Source: Opitutales bacterium UBA5694 (GTDB lineage: Bacteria; Verrucomicrobiota; Verrucomicrobiia; Opitutales; Opitutaceae). From it: a stretch of 64,000 nucleotides of DNA. The DNA lies in assembly GCA_002420185.1 (NCBI GenBank), contig DIHO01000017.1, positions 1-64,000 on the forward strand. The letters run 5' to 3'. The notes below the pieces were generated by a model that saw nothing but the letters and a program-made list of their open reading frames with translations, was not told where the DNA came from and did not search any database. Of the stretch, positions 37,548-46,800 are shown piece after piece. A program made the position numbers and the translations under genes. Numbering within the stretch: position 1 is the first letter of the stretch; every line of letters begins with the position of its first letter.

Positions 37548-39602
37548 CTAGTTCGGTGCTTCAAACCCCAAAATTTGCCCCAACTGCACGGCGTAGTCAG
37601 ACCAAGTACGAATCTTAAGTTTTGAGCACTCCATTTCGAGTGAAGCTAACAGCCTGTCGTCTAATGCTATTTTTCGAATCCCGGTCTCGATTGCTTCGAC
37701 ATACCTCATATCGACTCTCACACAGCCCCCACCCCGAGCCACTTCCTCCATAGCTCCAAAACTGGCACACAAACAAGGCTTCCCAAACCAGAGACTTTCC
37801 AATATCGGAAGCCCAAAGCCTTCCGCAATGGAGGGAAAAACAGTAAGGCGACAGCGAGCATAGAGCGTTTCCAAATCTTCGTCACTGACTCCTTTCAGCC
37901 AAACAAATCCTTTCTCATCCTTACAAATTTGATCTACCGACTCAGCCAGTTCCTCAAACCCTGAATACGCATTCCCCACAAGGACGAGTTGTGGTAAAGC
38001 CTCACCTTCCGTCAACAGGTTTCTCCAAGCCTCCAATAGCTTTAAGTGATTTTTTCGCGGCTCCACTGTGCTCACACAAAGAGCGAAATCGCTACTAACA
38101 CCTTCCGGTAGTTTACGCTCGTCTATCTCCGCAGATTTGTCTCTAAACTGAACTCCATTTAGACATACCTCGATTTGCGGCAAATCGATTCCCGAGCTCT
38201 CCGCCCAATCCAAATAACACGTCTTTGAATACTCTGAAACAGGCAAAATGCAATCTGCCTGGGCGATTGATCGCATGTACTGTTCATGGTCCTCTCGATA
38301 ACGCTTGCTCACTAGCTCTGGAAACTGGACGGGCAGCGCGTCGTGAAACACTACTGCCGCTTTTAGCCCGTTTTTCTTCACAAAAGAGAAAACGTTTTCC
38401 AGCTCGATGCTGGTCATTAACTCTGAAATCAAAATCCAACTTCCTCTTGGCAGGATAAATCGCCTGGGAAAAAGACGGTGCCTGAGACGCCCAACCTTTT
38501 CGATACACCTCTTTATCTCCTCGACTTCCCCCTTCTCAATGGGGTCTTCAAAAATCCGTCGATATTCGATAAGACATTTTAGCAGATGCCAATCCCAGTC
38601 GCTCTTCAGATCGAGACGTCTTTGATGCTTCGATCGAAATCGGTCAAGTGTCAGACGTAACCTCTCGACCTTCGAGATGAAGCTACGAATCAAACGTCTA
38701 TCCGATGATCGCTGTCTCGAATTATCAAATTTACGAATACATCTGCGTAGCACTCTTCTTGCCGCTTGCGGGACAGGCAAAAAGGAAACCCATTCCAGTG
38801 CTCTAAACTCACTCCGATCCAATTGCCCCACCAATCTTTCAAAACTTCTCGTCAGGGCTTCCGTCTGAGAGGAAGTCAACGCCCATCTTGCAAAAGGGTC
38901 CTCAAGGAAAGGTTTCAGCACTACTTTCTCAGCACGGATTCTATATTCATATTTTAGTTTAGGATAATTCGCCTCATCAAGATATTCATCTTTCTCTTTT
39001 CCCAGTTCATTGAGAACACTTTCAATTTCTGTCCTCATTTCCTTCATTTGCTTCCACAGCTCTCCGACACATTCGTCTCGACTCGTTTCTTCCTCTCTTT
39101 CAAGTTCTTGCGAATGCACCCAACACTTCCTCAGGAATTTCAAAATAAGATCCACTCTGAGCCGATCCTGGAAAGTTTCACCTCCACGGTAATTTGCCAA
39201 GCCCTCTCCTGATGAAACTGACCGGTACAATCGTCCCAGACTGGACTCGTTCGCCTCATAAATCAGGGAAAACAACTTTGCTCGTTCTATCTCAAGCTGC
39301 GCGTCAACTCCCTCGTGAGGCGGACCACTGAATCGCGAAAGTTTCCCTCGTGCCACTTCGTCGAGCAGAATAAATCGATCCTGTTCGAGAAACCACTCCA
39401 ACAAATCGGAGTCCTTATACCTCTGCAATACCTCTTTCGCGATCGAACGCGTCACTCTCTGGATACCGCTATTCACTTGCGAGTGAGCTGTATGGCCTGC
39501 CGACACGTAAATAGAGGACTTCTGTGCACCTCTCGCTGGTGTAAACGGCCTTTGTCGCCAAAGGAAGGGCAGCATTAGTTTTTCCAATGAAAAGGGCATC
39601 AA
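37548..39602 (-). CDS. Family 4-like glycosyltransferase with long charged N-terminal region
   Basis: A 684-residue protein. The C-terminal 290 residues form a GT-B glycosyltransferase: KAAVVFHDALPVQFPEL, ADCILPVSEYSKTCYLDW, CVSTVEPRKNHLKLLEAW, the loop LVGNAYSG, and the donor-binding EX7E motif in PSIAEGFGLPILESLWFG. Residues about 30-390 start with YVSAGHTAHSQVNSGIQRVTR (a GT-B N-terminal acceptor motif) and then hold a 250-residue Glu/Arg/Lys-rich, probably coiled-coil insertion. It is cytosolic and likely builds a cell-surface glycan. Its 3' end overlaps read-out from the TonB-receptor remnant on the other strand. It is alone, with no other surface-glycan genes. Confidence 0.82.
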   Translation of the reverse strand: MMPFSLEKLMLPFLWRQRPFTPARGAQKSSIYVSAGHTAHSQVNSGIQRVTRSIAKEVLQRYKDSDLLEWFLEQDRFILLDEVARGKLSRFSGPPHEGVDAQLEIERAKLFSLIYEANESSLGRLYRSVSSGEGLANYRGGETFQDRLRVDLILKFLRKCWVHSQELEREEETSRDECVGELWKQMKEMRTEIESVLNELGKEKDEYLDEANYPKLKYEYRIRAEKVVLKPFLEDPFARWALTSSQTEALTRSFERLVGQLDRSEFRALEWVSFLPVPQAARRVLRRCIRKFDNSRQRSSDRRLIRSFISKVERLRLTLDRFRSKHQRRLDLKSDWDWHLLKCLIEYRRIFEDPIEKGEVEEIKRCIEKVGRLRHRLFPRRFILPRGSWILISELMTSIELENVFSFVKKNGLKAAVVFHDALPVQFPELVSKRYREDHEQYMRSIAQADCILPVSEYSKTCYLDWAESSGIDLPQIEVCLNGVQFRDKSAEIDERKLPEGVSSDFALCVSTVEPRKNHLKLLEAWRNLLTEGEALPQLVLVGNAYSGFEELAESVDQICKDEKGFVWLKGVSDEDLETLYARCRLTVFPSIAEGFGLPILESLWFGKPCLCASFGAMEEVARGGGCVRVDMRYVEAIETGIRKIALDDRLLASLEMECSKLKIRTWSDYAVQLGQILGFEAPN

Positions 39603-39907
39603 TGTTTGACCCTTCCTACAAATACAGCAGGACCCATTCGTTCAATCATCAATCTAAGCTAAAACGCGAACCACCAGTAGCTGCGAAGGGGACCACTCTC
39701 TTTTTCATCGCTGATTCTTTTTTAGATTTCGCTGCACTCTAATTCTTTCAGACTTGTACGATTGCAAATCCAGAGTCAGTAAATACCGTGTGCATTGATG
39801 ATTCAGAATCCGTTACCTAGCGAATCCACTAAAGATGCTATAAAAAAGCCTAGTCGCTCCACCCACAGTGCGGTAACATTCTATCGGGTCGACTGAACCC
39901 CGGACCT
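39603..39907. other. Intergenic stretch, nothing recognised
   Basis: About 300 bases between the divergently oriented GT4 gene and the MFS pseudogene. It would contain both promoters; no motif is strong enough to call. Confidence 0.4.
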
Positions 39908-40640
39908 ATGTCCTCTCCCCTTCCGATCAAGGTCCAGTTCTTTATGACCTTCGGTGTTCGCAGTAGCCTGAGCCCGATCGCCGCCCTTGTCCTTCGCGAT
40001 GCCAAGGGCTTCAGCCCAAAGCAATTTGGAATCACGCTCGCCTTTTCATCGCTTGGTTTACTCTTCTCCCCCGCTGTCACTTCCTGCTTGCAGACCAAAG
40101 CGTCGATACCCGCATGATTCTTCGTGGGATTTTCGTTATAACCACAATCGCCCTCATCGTGGTTGTTTTTTCAAACAATGTATGGACGGTAACCATCGCA
40201 TGGGCTGTCTACAGTATTCTGTACGTTCCCACGTAGCCCCTGCTAGACGGCTACTATTTCAAGAACGAACGTGAAATGGAATCGAGACTGCAGGACAAGA
40301 AGGATCCTATCAGTTTGTCCGTGTTTGGGGCACGATCGGATACCTTGTCCTTAGCATATTTCTCTACTTCGTTATCACCAACACTGGTGAAATTGCCAAT
40401 GCTCTTTGGGTGGCTATTGCTTGGATCTGTATGTGTTTTACGGGTACATTTTTTCTGGTGTCCAGCACTCTGAAATCCAGAACTCGAATAAAAGCACCCA
40501 CCTTACAAGCTGCGAGAACGCTTTTTTCCAAAGCAACCTTACCTCTATGCATTGGTCTCTTCTTTGTCCACACCTCCGCGAGCACCTAATACCCTATCAT
40601 GTCTCTTTTTCTTTCGCCCAGGGTCGGTTAGCCTATTTGA
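39908..40640 (+). pseudogene. Decayed MFS transporter (nucleoside/sugar symporter-like)
   Basis: The N-terminus (LPIKVQFFMTFGVRSSLSP, then GFSPKQFGITLAFSSLGLLF) is in one frame and stops at 40117. The next frame continues LADQSVDTRMILRGIFVITT, IALIVVVFSNNVWTVTIAWA, VYSILYVPT and a stop at 40237. Then the sense resumes with LLDGYYFKNEREMESRL, changes frame for VRVWGTIGYLVLSIFLYFV and NALWVAIAWICMCFTGTFFL, and ends near FFVHTSASTYYPIMSLFL. About six transmembrane helices of the usual twelve remain, with at least three frame changes or stops. This layout matches MFS members like those importing nucleosides. Confidence 0.75.
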
Positions 40641-41392
40641 CACAGGCTCATAATACAGCAGCCGGTAACTTTAGGGCAAAGTCCTGATGTATTTTGCGTC
40701 AAGAATCGATTCTATTTGTCGTCGAACGAAGTCGGCGACAATGGGATCGATTCCTGGAGAAGGAATTCTGATCTCTGAAAATATAACCAAGTCGGAAACT
40801 TAAGTTAACAGGAAGGAATTTCGATTTTTTTAGGTAAAATCGAAGCATACGGAATTTAGTTAATAACGATCACTATTTCAATCAAGATTTTGCACTAAAA
40901 GAACAGGGTTATCGTTTTAATTTTTTAAACTGGAATACAGGTATTCGAGATCGAATTACATTTAACTGCCATTAATAACATGAATATTTCTGGCTTATTG
41001 GTAAAGATAAGTGATCTTGTTGATCTCTACCTCCTTGGGAAGGACAATTTTTTTGTCGAATCGCTGTCAGGCGAGATAATCCGCGTCCATCGCAAATTCC
41101 GTTTTACGAAATGATTGGTAGTATTGTCGATAACTGGTGTACAATTTTGAACATTAATCAATAATTATGATACATTTCTCCCACACGATATATAAAAAGG
41201 CCGAAACGATTGTGGAAAAGAGAGAGAAGAGAAATCCGGAAGGCTAATCTAGGCATCCGCCTACCCACTAACTGAATCTAAGCCTTCGAATATCCATCAG
41301 AAATAAGGACAATGCGTAAACCACTTGAGGCCTCAGGTCACACAGATTTTTCTCGCTAAAGCGTACAAGCAACGAGTTAAATTAAGGCTCGT
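40641..41392. other. AT-rich stretch without genes, upstream of the GH128-like gene
   Basis: About 750 bases, visibly richer in A and T than the rest of the window, with runs such as GGTTTTAATTTTTTAAACTGG-like blocks and TATATAAAAAGG near 41190. No frame longer than about 60 codons and no protein-like sequence are present. Candidates are a regulatory upstream region or the edge of recently acquired DNA; I found no terminal repeat that would define an element. Confidence 0.5.
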
Positions 41393-43417
41393 ATGGTTCG
41401 GGTCTCATCCTCACTCCCTTTTTTGCTTCCGATTTGCACCATCGCCTCTCCGTTGACCGTCTACGATCAGACTGGTCTGGGGGGAACGGGAACCCCCATT
41501 CCCCTGCAATATTCCATCTACAGCGATTCCGAAATCCCCAACGGTTTAAACGACAGAATTTCTTCCTTTCGTCTGGAAGCCGGGCACATGGCGATCGTCT
41601 CCGACTTAGGCAGCGGCTTGGGCCCCGGGAAAACCTATGTTGCTGACAACGAAGATCTAATCGTGGAAACCCTGCCAGGGGAACTGGAAAACTCCATTTC
41701 TTTCATACGGATCGTCCCCTGGAAAAGCTCGCACAAGAAGGGTACCGGCGGGGATCTGAGCTCTAGCCCAAGCGTAGATGCAGCTTGGTACTACCGATGG
41801 AGCCGCGATGTTGGCGAAGGCCAGGCCTTAGGAGAGCTCGAATACGTTCCCATGAGTTGGGGTGCCGGAGGGGCTAGAGACGAGGCCCTACCTGACTACC
41901 TCGCCATGGATCAGGTCACACACATCTTAGGTTTCAACGAATCAGACAACTGCTTCGATCAAAGCGGACAGTACGGCAATCCCAAGCTCTGCAATATTCC
42001 GACCGCCGTCGAATTCTACAAGAACCTACAGAGAGTCGGGCTACGCCTCGGATCTCCAGCAACGCGAGAGGAAGGGGCCCAGAATACGAACGGCTGGCTC
42101 AACCAGTTCATGACTCAGGCCGAGGCGGCCGATATACGCATCGATTTTGTTGCCCTTCATTGGTATGACTGGGAAAGTCAGCCGAAAGCTAACCCGGTAG
42201 TTCCCGCCAGCCAAATCTTTCGTCGCTTCAAGCGCTACTTGAGTAATGCCTACCATAGGCATCGCAGACCACTGTGGATTACCGAGTTCAACGCCAACAT
42301 CAATCGGGCTACGGATATTCAAAATGAATTTCTGCAGCTCGCCCTACCCTACCTCGAGTCCATCGGCTACGTCGAACGCTATGCCTATTTTCAACCCCTC
42401 ACCGGGACCGGAGACTTTTTCGAGAACGGCCAGCTCACTTCCACTGGAGAGATATACCGAGACCAAGTCTCCAGTCTCGCATACACGCCCAACAAAATGC
42501 CATCGATTTGGGAGAGTCAGGACGTCGGTGACGTAGGCCTACCCGGCACAACCATCCATGCAGATGGAACATTCACAGTTTGCGGTTCGGGTTCGGGCAT
42601 CGGAGGCATCGCCGATGAGTTCCACTTCATGTACGCTCCCCTCACCGGAGACGGATCTATCATCGTCCACGTCGATGCCATTCTGCAACGAGGCGACTCG
42701 AAAGCAGGACTCATGATTCGGGAAACCTTGGATACGGGTTCCAAACACGCATCGATGCTGCTAACTGAAGACGGCCAGGCCAGATTCGAACACCGCTCCT
42801 CCATGAACGGGAGTACCGGTGCCACCATCAAGAGCATTCTTTCTGGACCCTACTGGCTAAAGCTCGAACGCCAAGGAGACGTGATCACCGGATCCTATTC
42901 CAATGACGCCGATAATTGGACTACCCTGTCCGAGCAGACTATCGTATTGAGCGAGGACGTCCACGTTGGGTTAGCCGTATCTTCCCAAAATGACACCAAT
43001 TTCTGTGATACGATTTTCAAAAGCCTCAGCGTCTCCGACGACTCCGACAACGACCAACTCCCAGATCAATGGGAACTCAAATTTTTTAAAAACCTAACCA
43101 CGTCCGAGGGAGGAACGGGCAACTATGATGGGGATTCAAATACAGACCTTGAAGAGTACATAGTCGGCACCGATCCAACCGATCCTCGTTCATTCTTCAG
43201 TTCCTCCCCCACCAAAGCAGATAACGGCTTTTTAGAAATCACATTCCCGGGAATTGCTGGGCTCACGTACACCCTAGAAGTAAGCAATGATCTATCTCCA
43301 GGTAGCTGGAACCCCGTTAACTCAATCTCCCTAAACTCAGATGGTCCACAAATACTCAACTACACACACCCGGATAGCTCTAGTCCATTATTCGGACGCA
43401 TCAAAGCAGAAAACTAG
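41393..43417 (+). CDS. Secreted multi-domain GH128-like glycosidase
   Basis: A 674-residue exported enzyme. After a signal peptide (SLPFLLPICTIAS) comes a crystallin-like small beta domain (about 20-110: LEAGHMAIVSDLGSG, ENSISFIRIVPW). The catalytic TIM barrel follows (about 125-365): WYYRWSRDVGEG and VPMSWG are typical of the glyco_hydro_cc/GH128 group, with the likely acid/base Glu183 in LGFNESDN and nucleophile Glu298 in LWITEFN. Next is a concanavalin-like module (about 385-545: LKLERQGDVITGSYSND), then a calcium-type Asp repeat (DSDNDQLPDQWEL, YDGDSNTDLEEY) and a C-terminal beta domain. GH128 members cleave beta-1,3-glucan, so laminarin-like polymers are the likely target. It has no neighbours in the same operon. 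Confidence 0.82.
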   Translation: MVRVSSSLPFLLPICTIASPLTVYDQTGLGGTGTPIPLQYSIYSDSEIPNGLNDRISSFRLEAGHMAIVSDLGSGLGPGKTYVADNEDLIVETLPGELENSISFIRIVPWKSSHKKGTGGDLSSSPSVDAAWYYRWSRDVGEGQALGELEYVPMSWGAGGARDEALPDYLAMDQVTHILGFNESDNCFDQSGQYGNPKLCNIPTAVEFYKNLQRVGLRLGSPATREEGAQNTNGWLNQFMTQAEAADIRIDFVALHWYDWESQPKANPVVPASQIFRRFKRYLSNAYHRHRRPLWITEFNANINRATDIQNEFLQLALPYLESIGYVERYAYFQPLTGTGDFFENGQLTSTGEIYRDQVSSLAYTPNKMPSIWESQDVGDVGLPGTTIHADGTFTVCGSGSGIGGIADEFHFMYAPLTGDGSIIVHVDAILQRGDSKAGLMIRETLDTGSKHASMLLTEDGQARFEHRSSMNGSTGATIKSILSGPYWLKLERQGDVITGSYSNDADNWTTLSEQTIVLSEDVHVGLAVSSQNDTNFCDTIFKSLSVSDDSDNDQLPDQWELKFFKNLTTSEGGTGNYDGDSNTDLEEYIVGTDPTDPRSFFSSSPTKADNGFLEITFPGIAGLTYTLEVSNDLSPGSWNPVNSISLNSDGPQILNYTHPDSSSPLFGRIKAEN

Positions 43418-43534
43418 TTGGGCGGGGCCATACTCAATCTTAAAATTCCACGCCACCGAACTCGTACTGGTATCTTGCGATTTTCGACAGTAATTCGCCG
43501 AGCTCGTCTGCCTAGCCAATTACTCTCTCGTGGT

Positions 43535-43756
43535 TCAATCCTTCCCTACCAAAACAATACTGAAGGTTTGTGCCTTGTGACCTCGACCACCCTCATTGCC
43601 AAATCCCGGAGGCCATCCGAATTCCATATTGATTACAATGAGGGTTCGTTCCAACAAATTATGAGATTCCAGATCTAGGGCTGGGAAGTGAAGATATTGT
43701 CCAACTCCGTGACCAGTCCGTGCAGGATTGACTACCCTCGTTTGTGAGTATCTCAA
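43535..43756 (-). pseudogene. Possible remnant of an M24 (Xaa-Pro) peptidase C-terminus
   Basis: A minus-strand frame reads VNPARTGHGVGQYLHFPALD, then LLERTLIVINMEFGWPPG. This resembles the 'TGHGVG--IHE-P ... LEPGMV--IEPG' metal-site stretch of creatinase-type peptidases, with the Glu ligands partly lost. No other part of such a protein is found. The rest of the 43418-44149 gap, including a plus-strand frame at 43813-44052, shows nothing I recognise. Confidence 0.35.
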
Positions 43757-44149
43757 TCCGTTCCGTTGATAAAGTTTAAATTATGGGATACCTCGACGAA
43801 CCGCACACCTGATTGAATTATGCGTTTTGCGACTATGCATCGCTACCAAAAATCGCCGATACCTCGGGATATCGGAAATTTAGGGCTGGCGCCTTCTTTC
43901 GGAATCTTGCCAACCAATGCGGTACGACATTGATTAGCTCAACGACGGAGCGAAAAAGGAATTGGCAAATCCATCTCAAACAGTTCGACCTAATCATCCG
44001 TAAAAAATCGTATTATGTGCGGGCAGCAAACCCCATGAATGTACTAGACTAAGAATTAGTCAGAAAAATCTAGATACAGATAAGTCCACAATGAGGCTCG
44101 CTTTCCCATTCGGCTGACCAATGATCTAACCGGTGCCACAACCTATCTC

Positions 44150-45049
44150 ATGCTGAATCATTCCATCACAGTCAAAGCGGCAGTAGCTGCAATAATTCTC
44201 AGCGTCCTTTGGGGTGGGAATACTCCCGCGATTAAGATCGCCCTGGGAGGAGTCCCGCCTCTCGCACTTGCTGGGATCCGATTCATTATGGGCGCGTTGA
44301 CCGTTCTGGCTTGGGTGCTGTGGTCACGCATTCCCCTCCAGCCGAATCGCAAGGAGCGACAGCTGCTATTCTTCCTTCTTATCCTATTTGTCCTTCAAAT
44401 CTATACCCTCCACGTCGGTACCGGTTTCACTCTCTCCGCCCACGCGGGGGTTTTTGTGTTAACGGCTCCTTTGTTCGTTACGCTCCTTGCCCATTTTTTC
44501 CTCCCAGGAGATAGGCTCAACTCCTACAAAATCGCCGGGTTATTCCTGTCATTCGCGGGTATTCTAGTAATTTTCGGAGAAGGATTTCTGACCTCAGCAA
44601 TGGACTATCTTATCGGGGACGCCATTGTCATTCTTAGCGGATTTCTCTTGGGAGCTCGCCAGGTTTTCACGAAGACACTTACTCAGTCCATTCATCCTGC
44701 TCGACTTTTGTTTTGGCAGGCGACCCTAAGCGTTCCCATATTTTTCGTCCTAAGTTTTATCTTTGAGGACCTCAATTCCATCTACTTGGACACGAGAATA
44801 GTGCTATCCATCCTCTACCAAGGTGTGGTAGTCGCTGGATTGTGCTTTATCTTTTGGACCCTGCTGCTCCACCGATACAATGCGAGCCGATTAAGTGTCT
44901 TCGGTTTTGTATCCCCCATCGCTGGAGTCATCATCAGTCACTTCTTGCTCGGAGAACCTATGACCAACGCGTTGATCATTGGAGTGTTGCTCGTTGCCGC
45001 TGGTATAGGGGTCGTCAATTTTCGAGGATTGAGCAGCTCCGCCAATTAG
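44150..45049 (+). CDS. EamA/DMT-superfamily transporter
   Basis: A 299-residue inner-membrane protein with ten predicted helices in two EamA repeats: the first begins AIILSVLWGGNTPAIKIALG and the second near LIGDAIVILSGFLLGARQVF, with the end reading LSVFGFVSPIAGVIISHFLLGE. Members export or import metabolites, often amino acids or nucleosides. The substrate cannot be read from sequence. It stands alone and is followed by a long inverted repeat. Confidence 0.9.
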   Translation: MLNHSITVKAAVAAIILSVLWGGNTPAIKIALGGVPPLALAGIRFIMGALTVLAWVLWSRIPLQPNRKERQLLFFLLILFVLQIYTLHVGTGFTLSAHAGVFVLTAPLFVTLLAHFFLPGDRLNSYKIAGLFLSFAGILVIFGEGFLTSAMDYLIGDAIVILSGFLLGARQVFTKTLTQSIHPARLLFWQATLSVPIFFVLSFIFEDLNSIYLDTRIVLSILYQGVVVAGLCFIFWTLLLHRYNASRLSVFGFVSPIAGVIISHFLLGEPMTNALIIGVLLVAAGIGVVNFRGLSSSAN

Positions 45050-45090
45050 AAACTTCTGATGTGCACCTGACAAATGCAAGGTTTGTGTTT

Positions 45091-45169
45091 AAAGTTAGGG
45101 CTGAATATCCCTAAGTAGTCGAAAAAGAGAACTCCCCGTGGCTTACTAGGGATATTCAGCCCTAACTTT
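45091..45169. repeat. Perfect 23-bp inverted repeat with 33-nt spacer
   Basis: Arms at 45091-45113 and 45147-45169 are exact reverse complements (AAAGTTAGGGCTGAATATCCCTA / TAGGGATATTCAGCCCTAACTTT, given here as two short arms of 23 bases each). They begin about 40 bases after the EamA transporter stop and end about 150 bases before the next sulfatase. There is no T-run after either arm, so it is not a standard terminator, though it would block or stabilise transcripts. It could be a miniature mobile element; no second copy is visible in the window. Confidence 0.9.
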
Positions 45170-45321
45170 CGGCTCACGAGATACTCAGGTACCTCCCATT
45201 CAGAGAACCCTTTCACCTTACTGCTGCATCGTCGAAGGATCAATTCTTTACCCATAACTGAAAAACTGATTCCCTCCTGTTTTTCCCAAGAAATATCGTG
45301 CCCCATTGGCAATAAGTTTCT

Positions 45322-46800
45322 ATGCACCATTCAATCATCTGTCTCCTCTCTCTATCGCTCTTTTCTCTAACGGTTTCCGCAGAGGAGAAACCAAACATCA
45401 TTCTGATCATATCAGATGACCAAGGCTATGCGGACCTTTCGGCGATGGGGATCAGGGATGATATCTCGACGCCGAATCTTGATCGCTTAGCCTCCGAGGG
45501 TACTCGCTTCAGACACGCCTATGCCTCCTCGCCGATCTGCAATACCTCCCGTTGCGGCATTATAACAGGAGTCTATCAGCAACGCTTCGGCATGCAATGG
45601 TACGGTGGACCGGGTATCACAGAATGGGAAAACCCAACAATAGCTGAACTGTTGAAGAAGGCGGGCTACACCAACGGCTACGTGGGGAAGGTTCACTACG
45701 GCTCCCCTAACGGTCCCGGAACGCGAAACTTTCCTCTGGAACACGGCTTCGACGAATTCTTTGGTTCAGAGAACCCTCGTATCCATTACTTGATACACAA
45801 TCAGGACGCGATTGACGCATTCGATGCCGCTCGAGCGAAAAACCCGGAACCCAGCAATTCTTGGGGAATGGGACCCTTTCGCGATGGAGAGAAAGAAGTC
45901 GACATAGAAGGAATGAGTACTGAGATCTTCGGGAACAAGGCCCGCGACTTCATCAATAGAAATCACGAAAAACCCTTCTTCTTGTATTTATCTTTCAATG
46001 CCGTCCACAACTTCACCCATCAGTTACCCCAAGAGTATCTTGATAAACATGGACTCGAGCACTACGGTGACTGGGATCCCACCGCCGAGCCTTACCTCGA
46101 CTGGTACTACCGCTCCCGTCGGCCCAACAATCCGGACGGCCGGGCTCACTACCTCGGACAGCTTCACTACCTCGACCAGGAAGTGGGCCGTCTAATGGAC
46201 TGCGTAAACGCGCTTGGTATCCGGGAAAACACGCTAATAATATACATGGGAGACAACGGCGGATCCCGTCCTATTTATGCAGAAAACACCCCTCTCAGAG
46301 GAAGCAAGTTTACCTTGTACGAAGGCGGCACACGCGTCCCACTAATCATCAGCCAACCGGGCAGTCTCCCGGAGGACCGAATTTCTGATAACGTAGTGAG
46401 TGCCTTTGACCTGCTTCCCACCATGCTATCCGTAGCCGGAGAGGTCGTTCCCGAATTTGCAGATGGCATCGATCTTATTCCCCTCCTTAAAGGAAATAAA
46501 CCTGAACTCCAACATGATGTGCTTCATTGGAAAACAGCAGACGAATGGTCAGTCAGACAAGGCGACTGGAAATTGCACACCGTTCACGGGGAGGGAGCGG
46601 CACCCGTTGAGAAAGTGGAGCTCGAGCAGGGCGTTTTTCTGAGAAATTTGAGAACTGATCCTTCGGAGAGGATCAATTTCGCGCAGCAAAATTCAGATAT
46701 CCTCGCAAAGCTGGAAGGGTTTCACCAAGAATGGATAGCAACTCTCCCGAAGAGCTTGAGTAAAGTACCGTCTGCCACCGAGTGGGCCGAAGCCCCCTAG
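45322..46800 (+). CDS. Secreted sulfatase with CxTxR signature
   Basis: A 492-residue S1 sulfatase with a signal peptide (SIICLLSLSLFSLTVSAE). The metal site is IILIISDDQGYADL; the formylglycine-type sequence is C73-N-T-S-R-C-G-I-I-T-G, in which the third position is Thr, whereas Pro, Ser or Ala is usual. Other family features are intact: GYVGKVHYG (Lys-His), FFLYLSFNAVHNFTHQLP, YMGDNGGSRP, LYEGGTRVPLIIS and WSVRQGDWKLH. The rest of the gene shows no damage. Whether Cys73 is matured to formylglycine with Thr at +2 is open. Confidence 0.9.
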   Translation: MHHSIICLLSLSLFSLTVSAEEKPNIILIISDDQGYADLSAMGIRDDISTPNLDRLASEGTRFRHAYASSPICNTSRCGIITGVYQQRFGMQWYGGPGITEWENPTIAELLKKAGYTNGYVGKVHYGSPNGPGTRNFPLEHGFDEFFGSENPRIHYLIHNQDAIDAFDAARAKNPEPSNSWGMGPFRDGEKEVDIEGMSTEIFGNKARDFINRNHEKPFFLYLSFNAVHNFTHQLPQEYLDKHGLEHYGDWDPTAEPYLDWYYRSRRPNNPDGRAHYLGQLHYLDQEVGRLMDCVNALGIRENTLIIYMGDNGGSRPIYAENTPLRGSKFTLYEGGTRVPLIISQPGSLPEDRISDNVVSAFDLLPTMLSVAGEVVPEFADGIDLIPLLKGNKPELQHDVLHWKTADEWSVRQGDWKLHTVHGEGAAPVEKVELEQGVFLRNLRTDPSERINFAQQNSDILAKLEGFHQEWIATLPKSLSKVPSATEWAEAP

